Assembly: GCA_002270565.1 (NCBI GenBank)
Contig: NQMI01000076.1
Coordinates: 196,912 to 220,610, forward strand
Direction of reading: 5' to 3'
Length of the DNA: 23,699 nt
Origin: Stenocarpella maydis
Taxonomy: Eukaryota; Ascomycota; Sordariomycetes; Diaporthales; Diaporthaceae
Shown here: one piece after another, positions 8,825-18,394 of the stretch
Position numbering within the stretch: position 1 is the stretch's first letter
Layout of the letters: every line of letters begins with the position of its first letter
The notes under the pieces: model-generated
The model's input: only the letters and a program-made list of their open reading frames with translations
Database searches by the model: none
What the model was told of the DNA's origin: nothing
Made by a program: the position numbers and the translations under genes

Positions 8825-10811
8825 TCAAGCTTCCCCATTAGTAGTAATATCCCTAAGGGCCTCGCTTACCCCAGGGCCCACCAGCAAGTCCTTTGCTAAG
8901 AGCATATACTCTTAAATAAAATCCTTTACACACTAATAAAGAAAGCTACCCAGATCCTCATTAAAGTAATGTTCCTTATACCAGCCGTCTAGCTGTACCA
9001 AGAGGTCCCTAAGCAAGTATATACTTGCTTCCTAAAGCTCGTAGGCCAGCCTAATTAATGATAACCTCTGCTTATAATTCCGGGCCTTCCAACAGCGAAT
9101 ATACGCAAGAAAGTTCTCTAAAAGTCCTTCCGACTTAAGGCTATCAGGTACTACTAGTAATAACGATATCATTACCGGCTGAAGCCATAGAGGTAGCATG
9201 ACCCTCGCTGATGGCGCCCCGGTAGAGGAAGGGGGTTCTGGGAGTGTATACGCCTGCCCAGCTACCTATATCGCCAGCAGCAGCAGCGGTAGCTGAATTA
9301 ACTGGCTGGCTGCTATATAAACCCTACTAAGGGCATTCACGATAGCCAACACAAGCTAACTGGTCTTACTGCTGCTGCCATTAATGTTGATGATATTCCT
9401 GCTACTAAAGCCGCTACTTTCACCCCATTGCACATTAGCTCGGCCCGGGCGCCCTAGCACTGCGCTAAGGATATCATTATTTAGCCCAAGGTTTAAGAGA
9501 ACATTTGCTACATCATCTGGCCCACCTATCCTTCTCTCAATCTCTCAAATAAGTACCTAATTATATACACTTATAGGGATGTTTTCAATAGATACATTTT
9601 CCTAGCTCTTTTTAATTAAATTAGTTCACTTAATTAAGTTCTTATAGCTAAGTGCTAAATATAACCTATCCCCCCTCTTGAAATACCATAAGGCTAACTT
9701 GGCTTCCCTCTTATAGTTTGAGCACTTGCCCCTATTACAACACTCCCATCTTCAGCTTAGCCTTACAAAATAGTTAGTTTTTACTTCCCTCATTATAGCA
9801 ATCTCCTCTTGCATTATAGAGGACTTTAACTTTAAGGAGGACAGGATTCCCAGCTAATCATTAAGTGGAGCAATATTAATATTAGCACTATTGCTACTAT
9901 TTAGCCTTACCTAAAATAAACAGCCCTCGTTATTCTTTACAGCCTCTACAATAGCAGCACCCCTAATATTACGAGATATAATACCAATAGAAGCCCGTCC
10001 TTCTCAACTAAAGGATAAGGGTATTATTAGTCCCTACTAGCGCCCCGGGATCACACGGCAAGCAGTTAACAGCTGAAACAAATATAATACATTAAGTTTA
10101 TAGCAAGACTCTGCTTATATCTGCCCCATAAGGCTAATTATTAAATCCTAAATTATCTTAAGGGTTGCTCCAGCTAGAAACTCATTAGAGTATTTAACTT
10201 TCCTGATGGTAGCCTTCCTTAGCTGGATTAAAGTGCTGATATAGTCCTGGTTGATCTCATAGCCGTGGACAGTCTTAGCAACCCGGGTCTTTAATTCCTT
10301 AAGCCATACATTAAGAGACCTAATAAGAGTACCCCTAAATATCATCTTTAAAGCTTCCAGGTACTTCATGAGTACTAAAGGGGAGGTAATACCTCTAAAC
10401 TGGCCAGCCTTACTTAGAGTATATTTGAAGACCCACCCTAACGTTGGTTAGGACTTTAATCCAAATAGGGGCTTCCTCCTGATGAAAGCTAGCTGCAGCA
10501 ACCTCCTCAGGGATCTCCATAATATTATCATCTGGGGGAAGCACCTAGTTGTTAAAGGGATTATAATTAGGAGCTTTAGTTGGGTCCGGCTCCTCCTGAT
10601 CAGGCTTAGCAGGGCTACTCTCTGGTGGTAGCGCCGGCGGTACTAGCGATGGTGGCTTTGCTGGGGCCTTCCTCTTTGCCGGAGCCTTCCTCTTTGCCGG
10701 GGCTGACTACTTCGCTAGAGCTAGCGCAGCCAACTTAACGGTCTGGGTCTTCTTTACAGTAGAGCCGCCTGATGATATAGATTCAGTATTCCTCCTCTTT
10801 AACGGGGCCAT
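8825..10811 (-). pseudogene. decayed ~660-codon reading frame inside the left element, function unknown
   Basis: The frame starts at the ATG at 10811 with MAPLKRRNTES. It continues into a basic Ala/Lys/Pro stretch with a repeated PAKRKA unit (near 10690-10650), reminiscent of nucleic-acid-binding or nuclear-localising tails, and an acidic/proline segment (KPDQEEPDP). Around 10440 the readable frame shifts by one. From there a single frame runs to about 8825 with roughly 17 stops, mainly TAG, TAA or TGA where Gln, Trp or Arg would fit. An intact piece, 10369-10148, contains MKYLEALKMIFRGTLIRSLN and is predicted all-helical. Later blocks include LWYFKRGDRLYLALSYKNLI and LIRLAYEL. I recognise no transposase, reverse transcriptase, helicase or recombinase motif, so no function is assigned. 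Confidence 0.55.
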
Positions 10812-10915
10812 TCTGGTGGTCTTGATTAGACTATTATCAAAAACGATTCATTATTTCAGCCGGGAGCGCAGTTAGTAAGGACTCGTGGTTAGGGGCTACG
10901 GATCAGTATGCAAAA

Positions 10916-11273
10916 TCAACCTTAGCTTAGGGGCAATACTTAAAGACCCTATTCAGAATATCATCAGCTATAGTGATATATTACATAAAGAGGGCACTAG
11001 ACTAACCTGCATGCAGCTCTAGCAGGGCGTTAGTAACCTTAATTAACCCCGATAGTGGGTCACAGGGTGATAATTAACGTTTAGGGGTAACCGCTATATA
11101 CGCCATAGGAAACACTACGATTCCGAGTGGTGATAGTTGCAAATGTGTGATAACGATGACAACATTATGTGCGTTGATGCCGAAGGGATGCCGATTTGTA
11201 TGGGGAACGGGTGTGTGTCAACATGTGCGCGTCACTAGCGCGTTTTTGGCACTCTCGCTTGCAAATCAGAATA
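10916..11273 (-). repeat. left copy of a 358-bp inverted repeat (element end)
   Basis: The reverse complement aligns without gaps to 23342-23699. The outer 91 bases (11183-11273) are identical to 23342-23432. Deeper bases differ at roughly 37 positions by eye, almost all transitions, with this copy carrying more T/A states. Similarity stops abruptly outside 11273, marking the element terminus. The repeat continues beyond the window on the right, so 358 bp is a minimum length. Confidence 0.93.
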
Positions 11274-12829
11274 GGGGCAACCCTACTGAGGGCAACTCAA
11301 CCACTTAGTCTTAAACTAGGCCCTTTAGTCCTCAATCAACTAACAACATCCAACAATCAACCAACGACTTGCTTACCACCATCACGTACGTACGTGCAGA
11401 CCCTACCAACAGCCCTCAAATCAGAACTCAGCTCTTCTGCATGAGTAAGCCACTGCATACGGAATGTCAAACACCACCAATGGCTCCCTCGACGCCCCGC
11501 TCTGCATGCACAATGAGGCTTGGACATGCCCGTCAGGTCTGATGCACCGTAATCCCGGGCGTGGAAGTGCTTCCCGACTTGCATTTACTACGCCCAAAGT
11601 GGCTGAAGTTTCTGATTGGGGGCTTCGCCATTGGCGTATACAGCACTTCTCTCATGGGTGCTGCGGGATCCTGCGTGGTGAGTTGGCACCCAAATCGAGA
11701 CGACTGCTGAGAATCGAATAATTAGGTGTGGGGGCTATGGGCGCTCATCCCCGCCTGCGTGTAGGTATGGTATTTGAGATGACTATGGGTTTATCTGCTG
11801 GGGCCAAATTCAACGGCGCTGGCTGTGGGCATGACGGTATTATAACAACAACGTCTTACCCATCCCCGAGCAGACCTCAATTCTATGGGGAAATGCTTTC
11901 TATCCATAACTTACTGGATACTGTACTTGCCGATTTCGGATATCCGCGAGTCTGCCTTCACGCCTGCCTGCTGCTCGGTGGCAGCCAACGAGACTTGTCC
12001 AAGTCCAGACCGAGTGTGCTCTGACATCATGGAGTCCCCGCTTTGAGGCTCTGCCATTCCTCGATCGGAAGCATTGACCGAAAGGGCCATTGACACAATG
12101 CCTCCATTGAAACCACGATAGAGAGCTCGATGACTGCAGCTTCGAGGCCCTTACCCGAGTACATTGGCATGCCCCTTCAGCTCCTCCAATGACGACATGG
12201 GCTTGCTCAAGCAGAGAACCCTTTCAATAACACTCATTTCTCACCAAATATTATCAATCCATACTGATTGGGCGCCCAGAGTCTAGGGCTCGGATTCTGG
12301 CCCTCGAGCTTCCGGGTCGGCATCCTTTCGCAGCCCATTGCGAACCACGACCCTGCCACGACATACTTGCATCGTATCGAACATGCCTTTTTTATACATC
12401 ACCGTTGACCCTGCATCTTGCACGAGACTCATGGTTGCCTTGAATCTACTGCACGCTTCATACTGTCTGGGGGAGGTCATCGGGTGCCGTCTTAAACAGG
12501 GACTTAACCCTACTTGCTGCAGGGCAACCCCTTCCAAGCTTTCTAAGGCAACAAGCGTTGCACTGCCCGTGATGGGTTTATTCATTGCATGGATGATGAG
12601 GGCGGAGGATATGATGCCGACTTCGACAGAAACCTGCGACCCTTCTTGGAGCGTATTCGATCCCGAGCACTGGTACCAGACGAGCCAAGGGGGTCTTGGA
12701 CACGGCAGCAGACCAAGCCAGGTTTATTTATAACAATGAATTGACCCCCTTTTGAATTATGGGAACGATCCTCCTGGGAACGGTATACAAACTCTGGGGG
12801 ATTTTCGAGCACAGCCTCACAATCCAGCT
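11274..12829. other. left part of the gene island, no confident gene
   Basis: Base composition changes abruptly to about half G+C at the element end. Open frames here are short, have no recognisable domain, and lie on both strands. The only stretch with protein-like composition is the minus-strand frame at 12283-12729, listed separately. The last part (from about 12740) probably holds the promoter and leader of the zinc-finger gene. Confidence 0.5.
12283..12729 (-). pseudogene. possible minus-strand exon or gene relic, unidentified
   Basis: On the minus strand one frame stays open for about 149 codons, from 12729 to a TAG at 12283. The translation has a balanced, globular-protein composition, for example VSVEVGIISSALIIHA, NKPITGSATLVALESLEG, and farther on FKATMSLVQDAGSTV and RGRVVVRNGLRKDADPEA. 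The only internal ATG (12585) falls within this stretch, and the open frame extends well before it without another ATG, as expected for an internal exon or a broken gene. A plus-strand frame (12338-12733) overlaps but is rich in Cys, Met, His and Trp and looks like the shadow. No family was recognised. Confidence 0.3.
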
Positions 12830-14571
12830 ATGTCCACAGCCTCATCTCCAGGGAAAGAGCCGAACAACCCGCCGGCTATCGTGGCTTTTGGTCCTCAAGT
12901 ATCCAGAAGCCAAAGTGAAGCTTTGGTTGCTCAGCTGAAAACCCCAAGATATCTCGATAAGAGCAACCAGCACATTTCAGACTGCTTGTACGTTCCAAAA
13001 GCCCGGTGCTTGAGTAACAATTGACGTAATACAGGTTTAGTGACCGTCGCCGCTTCGAGCCTTGGCCGAGGAAATACTTGAAGTACATTCTCATGGAGAA
13101 ATACATCTATCTGAATGAAAGCGGAAGGCTTCCGGTGACTTGGGATTGTCCACTCGGAAATTGCGACAAACGCAACGGCACCTTCGGGGACATAATCACT
13201 CATCTCGATGACTGCCAGGGCTTCAATGACAACCCAAGACAATACATCTGCCCCGTGTGTCAGGGATATGTGGAAATCCCCGCTCACACCTGTCCCGGCT
13301 GTCCAGAAATGAGCAACAGAAAGAAGGCTGTGCTCAGGTTCAAGAGAAGTTTTGAGAATGTCCTCTGCAGTCCGCGAGAGCGCCCGTCGTCAACTGGATC
13401 TTCCCCAGTATCACACTTTCAGCCCGACGCGGTTCCTACTCTCAAAAGATATCAAACATCATCCACGTTATACTGGCCGGCAGATAGCATTCCCGCTACT
13501 CAGGCTTCCAATTCTTCCAGCCAGCACAACAAGAGTGTTTTCCTCGAGCCAATAACCACAAATTTTAGCCCAAGCATGAGACATGAGCTATACTCCCACC
13601 TGCCAGGCACAAGCTCTACAGTTTCGAATTCATCGTTTGAGAACGGATCCAGTGGCAATTTATCCCTAAAGGAGCTCTCGTCGGCGACTTCTTTGTCTGA
13701 ATTGGATTGGTCTCCTGCGAATTCTGCGTGGGCCGATTCATCATGCCCCAATGTATCGAATGTGTCTCTATATGTCGGCAACACCCAACCGCCTTCCAAC
13801 ATGGAACATTTTGGTACTTTTTCAAGCGGGCCAGCATTGCCCGAGCTTCCGGAAGATGGTCTCATGCCAGGCATGGCAAGCATAGGCTTCGTGGTGCAAG
13901 CCTCACCTATGGAGCTTCACTCCAACACGATGTATAGTGGTGCGCAAAATGAATACGATGGTGTATTCTTGACCTCTCAGCAGGACCCAGGGAGTCAACA
14001 ACACATTTTCTCCTCTGTCACGCCCGATTTACCATTTTTCCCACCCCCAGGCGGCCCCAACGCCGTGCTACCCTCCTTAGATCCCTCCCTCGATCCCTCC
14101 CCCGACCAAGAGCTATCTTCTCCGACATCCACCGACATCGCGATGGAAGACACCCCTCCAACAAGCGAGGGCTCCCACCAAGAAGCCACCAGCGGCCCTC
14201 TCCTCAAATGCAAGGCATGCGGGTGGAAGCCGGACATGCGCGTCAAGAGGCCCCTGAAGAAGCTGCAGATTGCCGTGGAGAAGCACTTCAAGCGCAACCA
14301 CCAGAGCCAGGACTACTCGTGCGACGTCTGCAGCCAATCCTTCCGCAACAGGCCCGACAATGTGAAGCCCCACATCAAGAGGAAACACTGGGACGAGTTC
14401 AAGAGGCGGTACCCCGAGGAGGTGGCGGCGGTACAGCAACTGGATGGCGGCATGCAGGGCGGGAAGGTGACGGCGAGGAGATTGGTTGGGAGGAGGAAGA
14501 CCGTGGTGCCGCTGCCGATCCTGCAGGCTTCACCCACGCGTAGGAAGCAGACGCGGTTCATTATTGGGTGA
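12830..14571 (+). CDS. C2H2-type zinc-finger protein (putative DNA-binding regulator), one intron
   Basis: Proposed model: exon 1 12830-12987, intron 12988-13034, exon 2 13035-14571, giving 564 residues. The first ATG after the upstream in-frame stop is at 12830 (MSTASSPG). Exon 2 alone has no in-frame ATG before 13093, which supports the upstream exon. The N-terminal half has Cys/His clusters: CPLGNC at about residue 91 followed by H and C, then CPVC and HTCPGC at about 125-140. The middle is Ser/Pro-rich and partly acidic with LDPSLDPSPD repeats. The C-terminus has two zinc fingers: C445, C448, H470, H475 and C482, C485, H499, H504, the second containing a RPDNVKPHIKRKH helix. A nuclear DNA-binding role is inferred from the fingers; the target is unknown. 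Codon use is less G+C-rich than in the two genes downstream. Confidence 0.75.
12988..13034 (+). other. proposed 47-bp intron in the zinc-finger gene
   Basis: The donor is GTACGT at 12988 and the acceptor is ACAG ending at 13034, with GTAACAA as a possible branch site. Splicing joins the two reading frames exactly (phase 2) without a stop. The intron is at the short end for filamentous fungi. The AG at 13040 would not restore the same frame, so 13034 is preferred. Confidence 0.6.
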
Positions 14572-16778
14572 GGCCGAATGGTTCCAAGTACACGCTACAG
14601 CCGAGAATACTCCTAGCCGAGAATCTCCGTGCGCATGGATGGCGAGGGCGGATGGAGACTCTAGGGCTACTTGTCGGCTGCTCTTGACGACTTTATGATT
14701 TCTAGCTACCCTTTTCTCCTTGATTGACGATTTCGTGTGTGTTTTGCTGTACATTTCAACTTGATACACGTCCTCCTAGTCTTTCATAGCTGTTGATCCA
14801 TAGTTTTCAAGAAACTCGGCGGACGCTGTGGGCTGCTTACCGACTTGAGCAGACATACGGTCTGTTGTTACAACGACTACCTGTGGCCCTTCCAGTGAAA
14901 TATATATCAGTCAGGGCTTCTCTGTTTGAGACATACATAGGCTGTTGATTAGCCAGTAATGTAAAATCTGTGGTCGGGGATTCTCAGATGGCGCCAAGTT
15001 GTCGTGGTGCAAAATATCGAAATGACCAGAACCAGTCTGAAGAGACTCACTGTCTTCTCCAAAGCATCTGAAGTAAGCCGGTCTGAGAAGGAGCAGCGTT
15101 TGGGTCAGGGATAACCACAATCACATAAACATATGCAAACAGCAGGTATCGCAAAGATATCATAACTTGTAGGCTCACGGTGGAGGGGTGGCCAGACCCA
15201 CGGGCAACCCGAAGCTGCCGCGCAATTATGCTCCTCTGTCGCAAGCACACACCCGGAAGGAAACCTGAAATGGGCTCACTCAGTGCCCTGTACCTCGGGG
15301 ATGGATTAAGACGTTTAAATAATGTGACCGGGTCTTGGTGCAAGTTGTGAGAACCGGGTTACTCGACTTTGTTCGGGGCTTCGCGAGTCTGCTTACGCCT
15401 CAGAAACATGAATTAGCGAGGACCTTCCCGACTGATAAATTGAACTGAATCTCGGCGGATGACCCAATAAGCAGATACCACCATCTCTGTATTTCCCCGC
15501 TTACTTTGGCGTGGAGCTCCTGCCGTTATGCTGCAAAACAGAGGGGAGTAGCGGTGTGTACGTGCATTCTTCCAAGCCACAAGGTGTTGAGAAGCAGTGA
15601 TAGGAACTTCCACGCTCATGAGGAGTTACTAACAATCGAAACTTGAGGTGGAAAGTAGTTTTGAGAGGGAAAGCTCAACGTTCTTCCGAGCCGAGTAGGG
15701 AATCAAAGTCCTCGACGAGCCAAACTGGCCCGGTATTTCGAGTTCAACGACTTGGTCACAATCAGATGTCAAGCTGGGACGGGAGCTGAGCCGGGGGAGA
15801 GACTCGCTCTATCATGCTGTTCCTAAACCAGACAAAGCTGCCATGTGTCTTAGTCCCCTGAAGGCTTGTACACGCGTTCCGACTGACACTGTTAGACGGC
15901 TTGATTGTGTCCCTAACTCGAAACTAAACAGGCGAATGGCGTTCAATCGCATCCTGTGCATGATGGCTTCCCTGACACACAGGAGAAGGACTATGGCTTC
16001 AGGAGCGGTAACCACATGAGGGGGAAAAGAAGTCTGCCTCACGGCGGCACCTGCGCCTCAAACATGTTCGGCGACGTGCTGTTTTGTTTTGGGTGCGATA
16101 AACGCCGAGAAGACCGAGGTTGAACGACAGTGCGTCCCATTCCGGTCCGCGAATTAGCATCTCCACCTCGGCGCTGAATGTCGAGGGGGGAAAAAGCCCT
16201 CGACTAGTTCAGACGGCTCAGCCATTCAGTTTGGCGAATAAATTACCGGATTGAGTGAATCTTGCATGTGTGGAGTTGAGACGATGACAAAGAGTGGAAA
16301 CGGGGCACGGGGCCGGCGCGGAGCGCACCCGGGTTGCATTTGCTCCCCCCGCTGGCACGGAGTTATGCCATCCATATTGTTTGCTGAGACGAGGGGCAAG
16401 TCGGGACGAAGATGCTAGACCAAGCCTTTTCGACATGTCTTGGTAGGAGGCAGCCTGCCTTGTGTCAACCGCCGCAGGATCTGTCATCAACCTTACATAG
16501 CAGATGAATCATGGCTGTTGTCCAGGGATTGGGTTAGTTGCGAGGTGTAGATCCGTGTATTGTCAGAGTGCGCGACTGCGCGTGTTTGACATGATCTGCT
16601 AGACCCCTGGCAGATCACGTTCAAACACCCGTAGTTGGTCCACCGGCCTTGTCTGCCTGCCTAGGTCAGCACCTAGTTAGGTACTTGAGTACTCTGTTTG
16701 GAGGTGGTGGTGGAAGTTGATACGACCTTAGCATGTATGCACATCATTTGATGCACACTGACTACTGAGTACCCAAGT

Positions 16779-16794
16779 ACCTACCCGGGTAGGT
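16779..16794. promoter_or_regulatory. 16-bp perfect palindrome in an AGGTACCTA-like promoter cluster
   Basis: ACCTACCCGGGTAGGT is its own reverse complement. It sits among further TACCTA, TAGGTA and CCTAGGT copies at 16660-16800, about 740 bp upstream of the Egh16-like start codon. Similar TACCTAGGTA clusters are common in Sordariomycetes promoters. Binding of a dimeric factor is an inference. Confidence 0.45.
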
Positions 16795-17289
16795 AGGTTA
16801 TCAACACAGAAGGAGCCGGCTCAGCCCCTCCCCCTGCCTGTGGAGCAAGGCCAGTGCGGCTCAAATGCTTAAACAGACCTCGTTTCACCTGATCAGCAAA
16901 TCGCAAGCACTCCCTGACCCCTTCCAACCCCCTTCACCCCGTTTCCGGGATGGCGATCCAAAACAACACAATCGTGTTCCTGACGGAGGCAGATCTGCAC
17001 CCCCGCGAGATTCGCACGCACCAGCCTGCTTGTTCCTCGAGACACAGCCAATCGCATCGCAACCCTGCCGCTCTACTCCCAGAGCTGCCAGCCACACTGC
17101 CTCAACTCCATCGTCGGATCACTGCTTCACCTGATCTCTGAGGACTCACAGCAACTCGAATCCGAACTCTTTGCAAGGCAACTTGGCGCCCAGAGCACCA
17201 AGCCTGTCAACATCGCCAAGATGCAGAGCCAAGCTATACCAAGCCGGTTGGCATCCGAAATCTCTATAAGATTCAAGGACCACTGCCTC

Positions 17290-17533
17290 CTCTCGCTCCA
17301 GTCTCCCTTCTCTCATCATCGTCATCACCATCATCAGCAGCAGCTTCATCAGGTCGTCTAATCAGTCTCTCTCCACCAGCACCTTCCTTGCCCCAAGAGC
17401 CTGGAGCTCCAAGTTTTTATTTTTTATCTTTTGCAGCAGCCTTGTTCACCTCAGCAGCCATCTCGCCTGCCCCGCACATACAAACAGCTCGTTTCTTCAG
17501 CAGCCTAGGTGTCGACCACAGAAACCAGACAAG
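17290..17533 (+). promoter_or_regulatory. pyrimidine-rich leader of the Egh16-like gene
   Basis: The stretch before the ATG at 17534 is rich in CT runs (CTCCCTTCTCTC, TCAGTCTCTCTCC) and has a CATCATC/CAGCAGCAG triplet run at 17316-17345. CT-rich tracts near the transcription start are typical of highly expressed fungal genes. The bases before the start (CCAGACAAGATGC) are compatible with a fungal start context. Confidence 0.45.
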
Positions 17534-18394
17534 ATGCAGTACTCAAGTGCTATCCTCATCGCGGCCTACGCCGCCACCAATGTCTTTGCCCACGGTGTCG
17601 TCTCCGCGGTCCAGGGCGCAAACGGCGTGACCCTGCCCGGTCTCTCCGTCGCCGACGGCACTCCCCGTGACTGCGCCTCGCCCCGATGCGGCTCCGAGGC
17701 CGACACCTCCATCATCCGCAAGAACGAGCTCGGCACCTCCAGAGCCACCGCTCTGGGCCGCACCAACGGCGGTGGCCCCGTCGATGCCGCCAAGATGATG
17801 AGCCTCTTCATGGACGGCGCCAGCGCCAACTCCTCGGCCGTCGTCGCCGCCCGCGAGGTCCACGAGGCCGCCCTCGCCCGCCGCGCCAACCTGCCCCGCG
17901 CCGCCAACGGCGGCACAAAGACCCCCAAGGGCACCATGGAGACGGCCGTCAAGGCCGCCACCGGCATGGCCGCCGCCAGTGGCCTGCCCACCACCCAGGA
18001 CGATGGCACCCTGCAGATGACCTTCCACCAGGTCAACCAGGATGGCGCCGGCCCCCTGACCGCCGCCATTGACGCCACCTCGGGCGGCACCGACCCGGCC
18101 GCCTTCAAGGAGGCCCAGATGACCCAGGACGTCCCCGGCATCGGAATCGGTGGCCTCTCCGGCGCCACCACCATGGACTTCCCCATCGCCCTGCAGATGC
18201 CCGCCGGCATGACCTGCTCCGGCTCCGTCGGCGGCGCCAACAACGTCTGCATCGCCCGCATGCAGAACTCGGCCCTCGCCGGGCCCTTTGGCGGCTCCGT
18301 CGCCTTCACGCAGAGCCCCGCCGCTAAGAAGAGGGCCATCGAGTACAACCTCGCCAAGCGCAGGTTCGCCCGCGCCCTCAAGACCGAGGAGTAA
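17534..18394 (+). CDS. Egh16-like secreted protein (MAS1/gEgh16 family)
   Basis: A single exon of 286 residues. Residues 1-19 (MQYSSAILIAAYAATNVFA) form a signal peptide, and cleavage after VFA would leave His20 (HGVV) as the mature N-terminus. The C-terminal part has the family signature: C228-SGSVGGANNV-C239, then N-x-A-x-AGPFGG at about 245-254. Four Cys remain in the mature protein (47, 52, 228, 239), allowing two disulfides. Dibasic or tribasic Kex2-like sites occur at 116-117, 265-267 and 275-277, and the tail after 265 is very basic. The family (Blumeria Egh16H, Magnaporthe MAS1/MAS3/GAS) is secreted and expressed during host penetration in plant and insect pathogens; the biochemical activity is unknown. 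The coding region is extremely G+C-rich at third positions, which creates long shadow frames on the minus strand. Confidence 0.88.
   Translation: MQYSSAILIAAYAATNVFAHGVVSAVQGANGVTLPGLSVADGTPRDCASPRCGSEADTSIIRKNELGTSRATALGRTNGGGPVDAAKMMSLFMDGASANSSAVVAAREVHEAALARRANLPRAANGGTKTPKGTMETAVKAATGMAAASGLPTTQDDGTLQMTFHQVNQDGAGPLTAAIDATSGGTDPAAFKEAQMTQDVPGIGIGGLSGATTMDFPIALQMPAGMTCSGSVGGANNVCIARMQNSALAGPFGGSVAFTQSPAAKKRAIEYNLAKRRFARALKTEE

Larger units (their letters stand above)
8732..11273 (-). mobile_element. RIP-affected mobile element of unassigned class, left copy, reading leftwards
   Basis: Its right-hand (5') end is fixed at 11273, because from there inward the sequence is repeated in inverted orientation at 23342 and beyond. 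About 460 bp inside that end, a minus-strand frame with an ATG begins and continues leftwards for about 660 codons with RIP-type stops. The far (3') end is not defined. I saw no copy of the TATTCTGATTTGCAAGC terminus farther left, so terminal inverted repeats are not demonstrated. The left limit given is only the last in-frame stop after the decayed frame. The class (DNA transposon, tyrosine-recombinase element or other) cannot be told from what is visible. Confidence 0.5.
14572..17533. other. 2.96-kb gene-free region: terminator side of the zinc-finger gene and upstream region of the Egh16-like gene
   Basis: No convincing frame on either strand; the longest (15047-15343 and 16218-16490, both minus) lack protein-like composition. 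No tRNA B-box was found by eye. The region has near-normal G+C and no RIP look. Its right third contains TACCTA/TAGGTA clusters (16660-16800), then pyrimidine-rich leader sequence with CAT/CAG triplets (17310-17350) before the next gene. Confidence 0.6.

Noticed and set aside
8732..11273. Interpretation of the left element as a Starship with a captain gene read inward from the end
   Set aside because: The layout (first gene a few hundred bases inside the end) is similar, but no tyrosine-recombinase (DUF3435) motifs are visible, and the genes of the island lie outside this element's end rather than within it.
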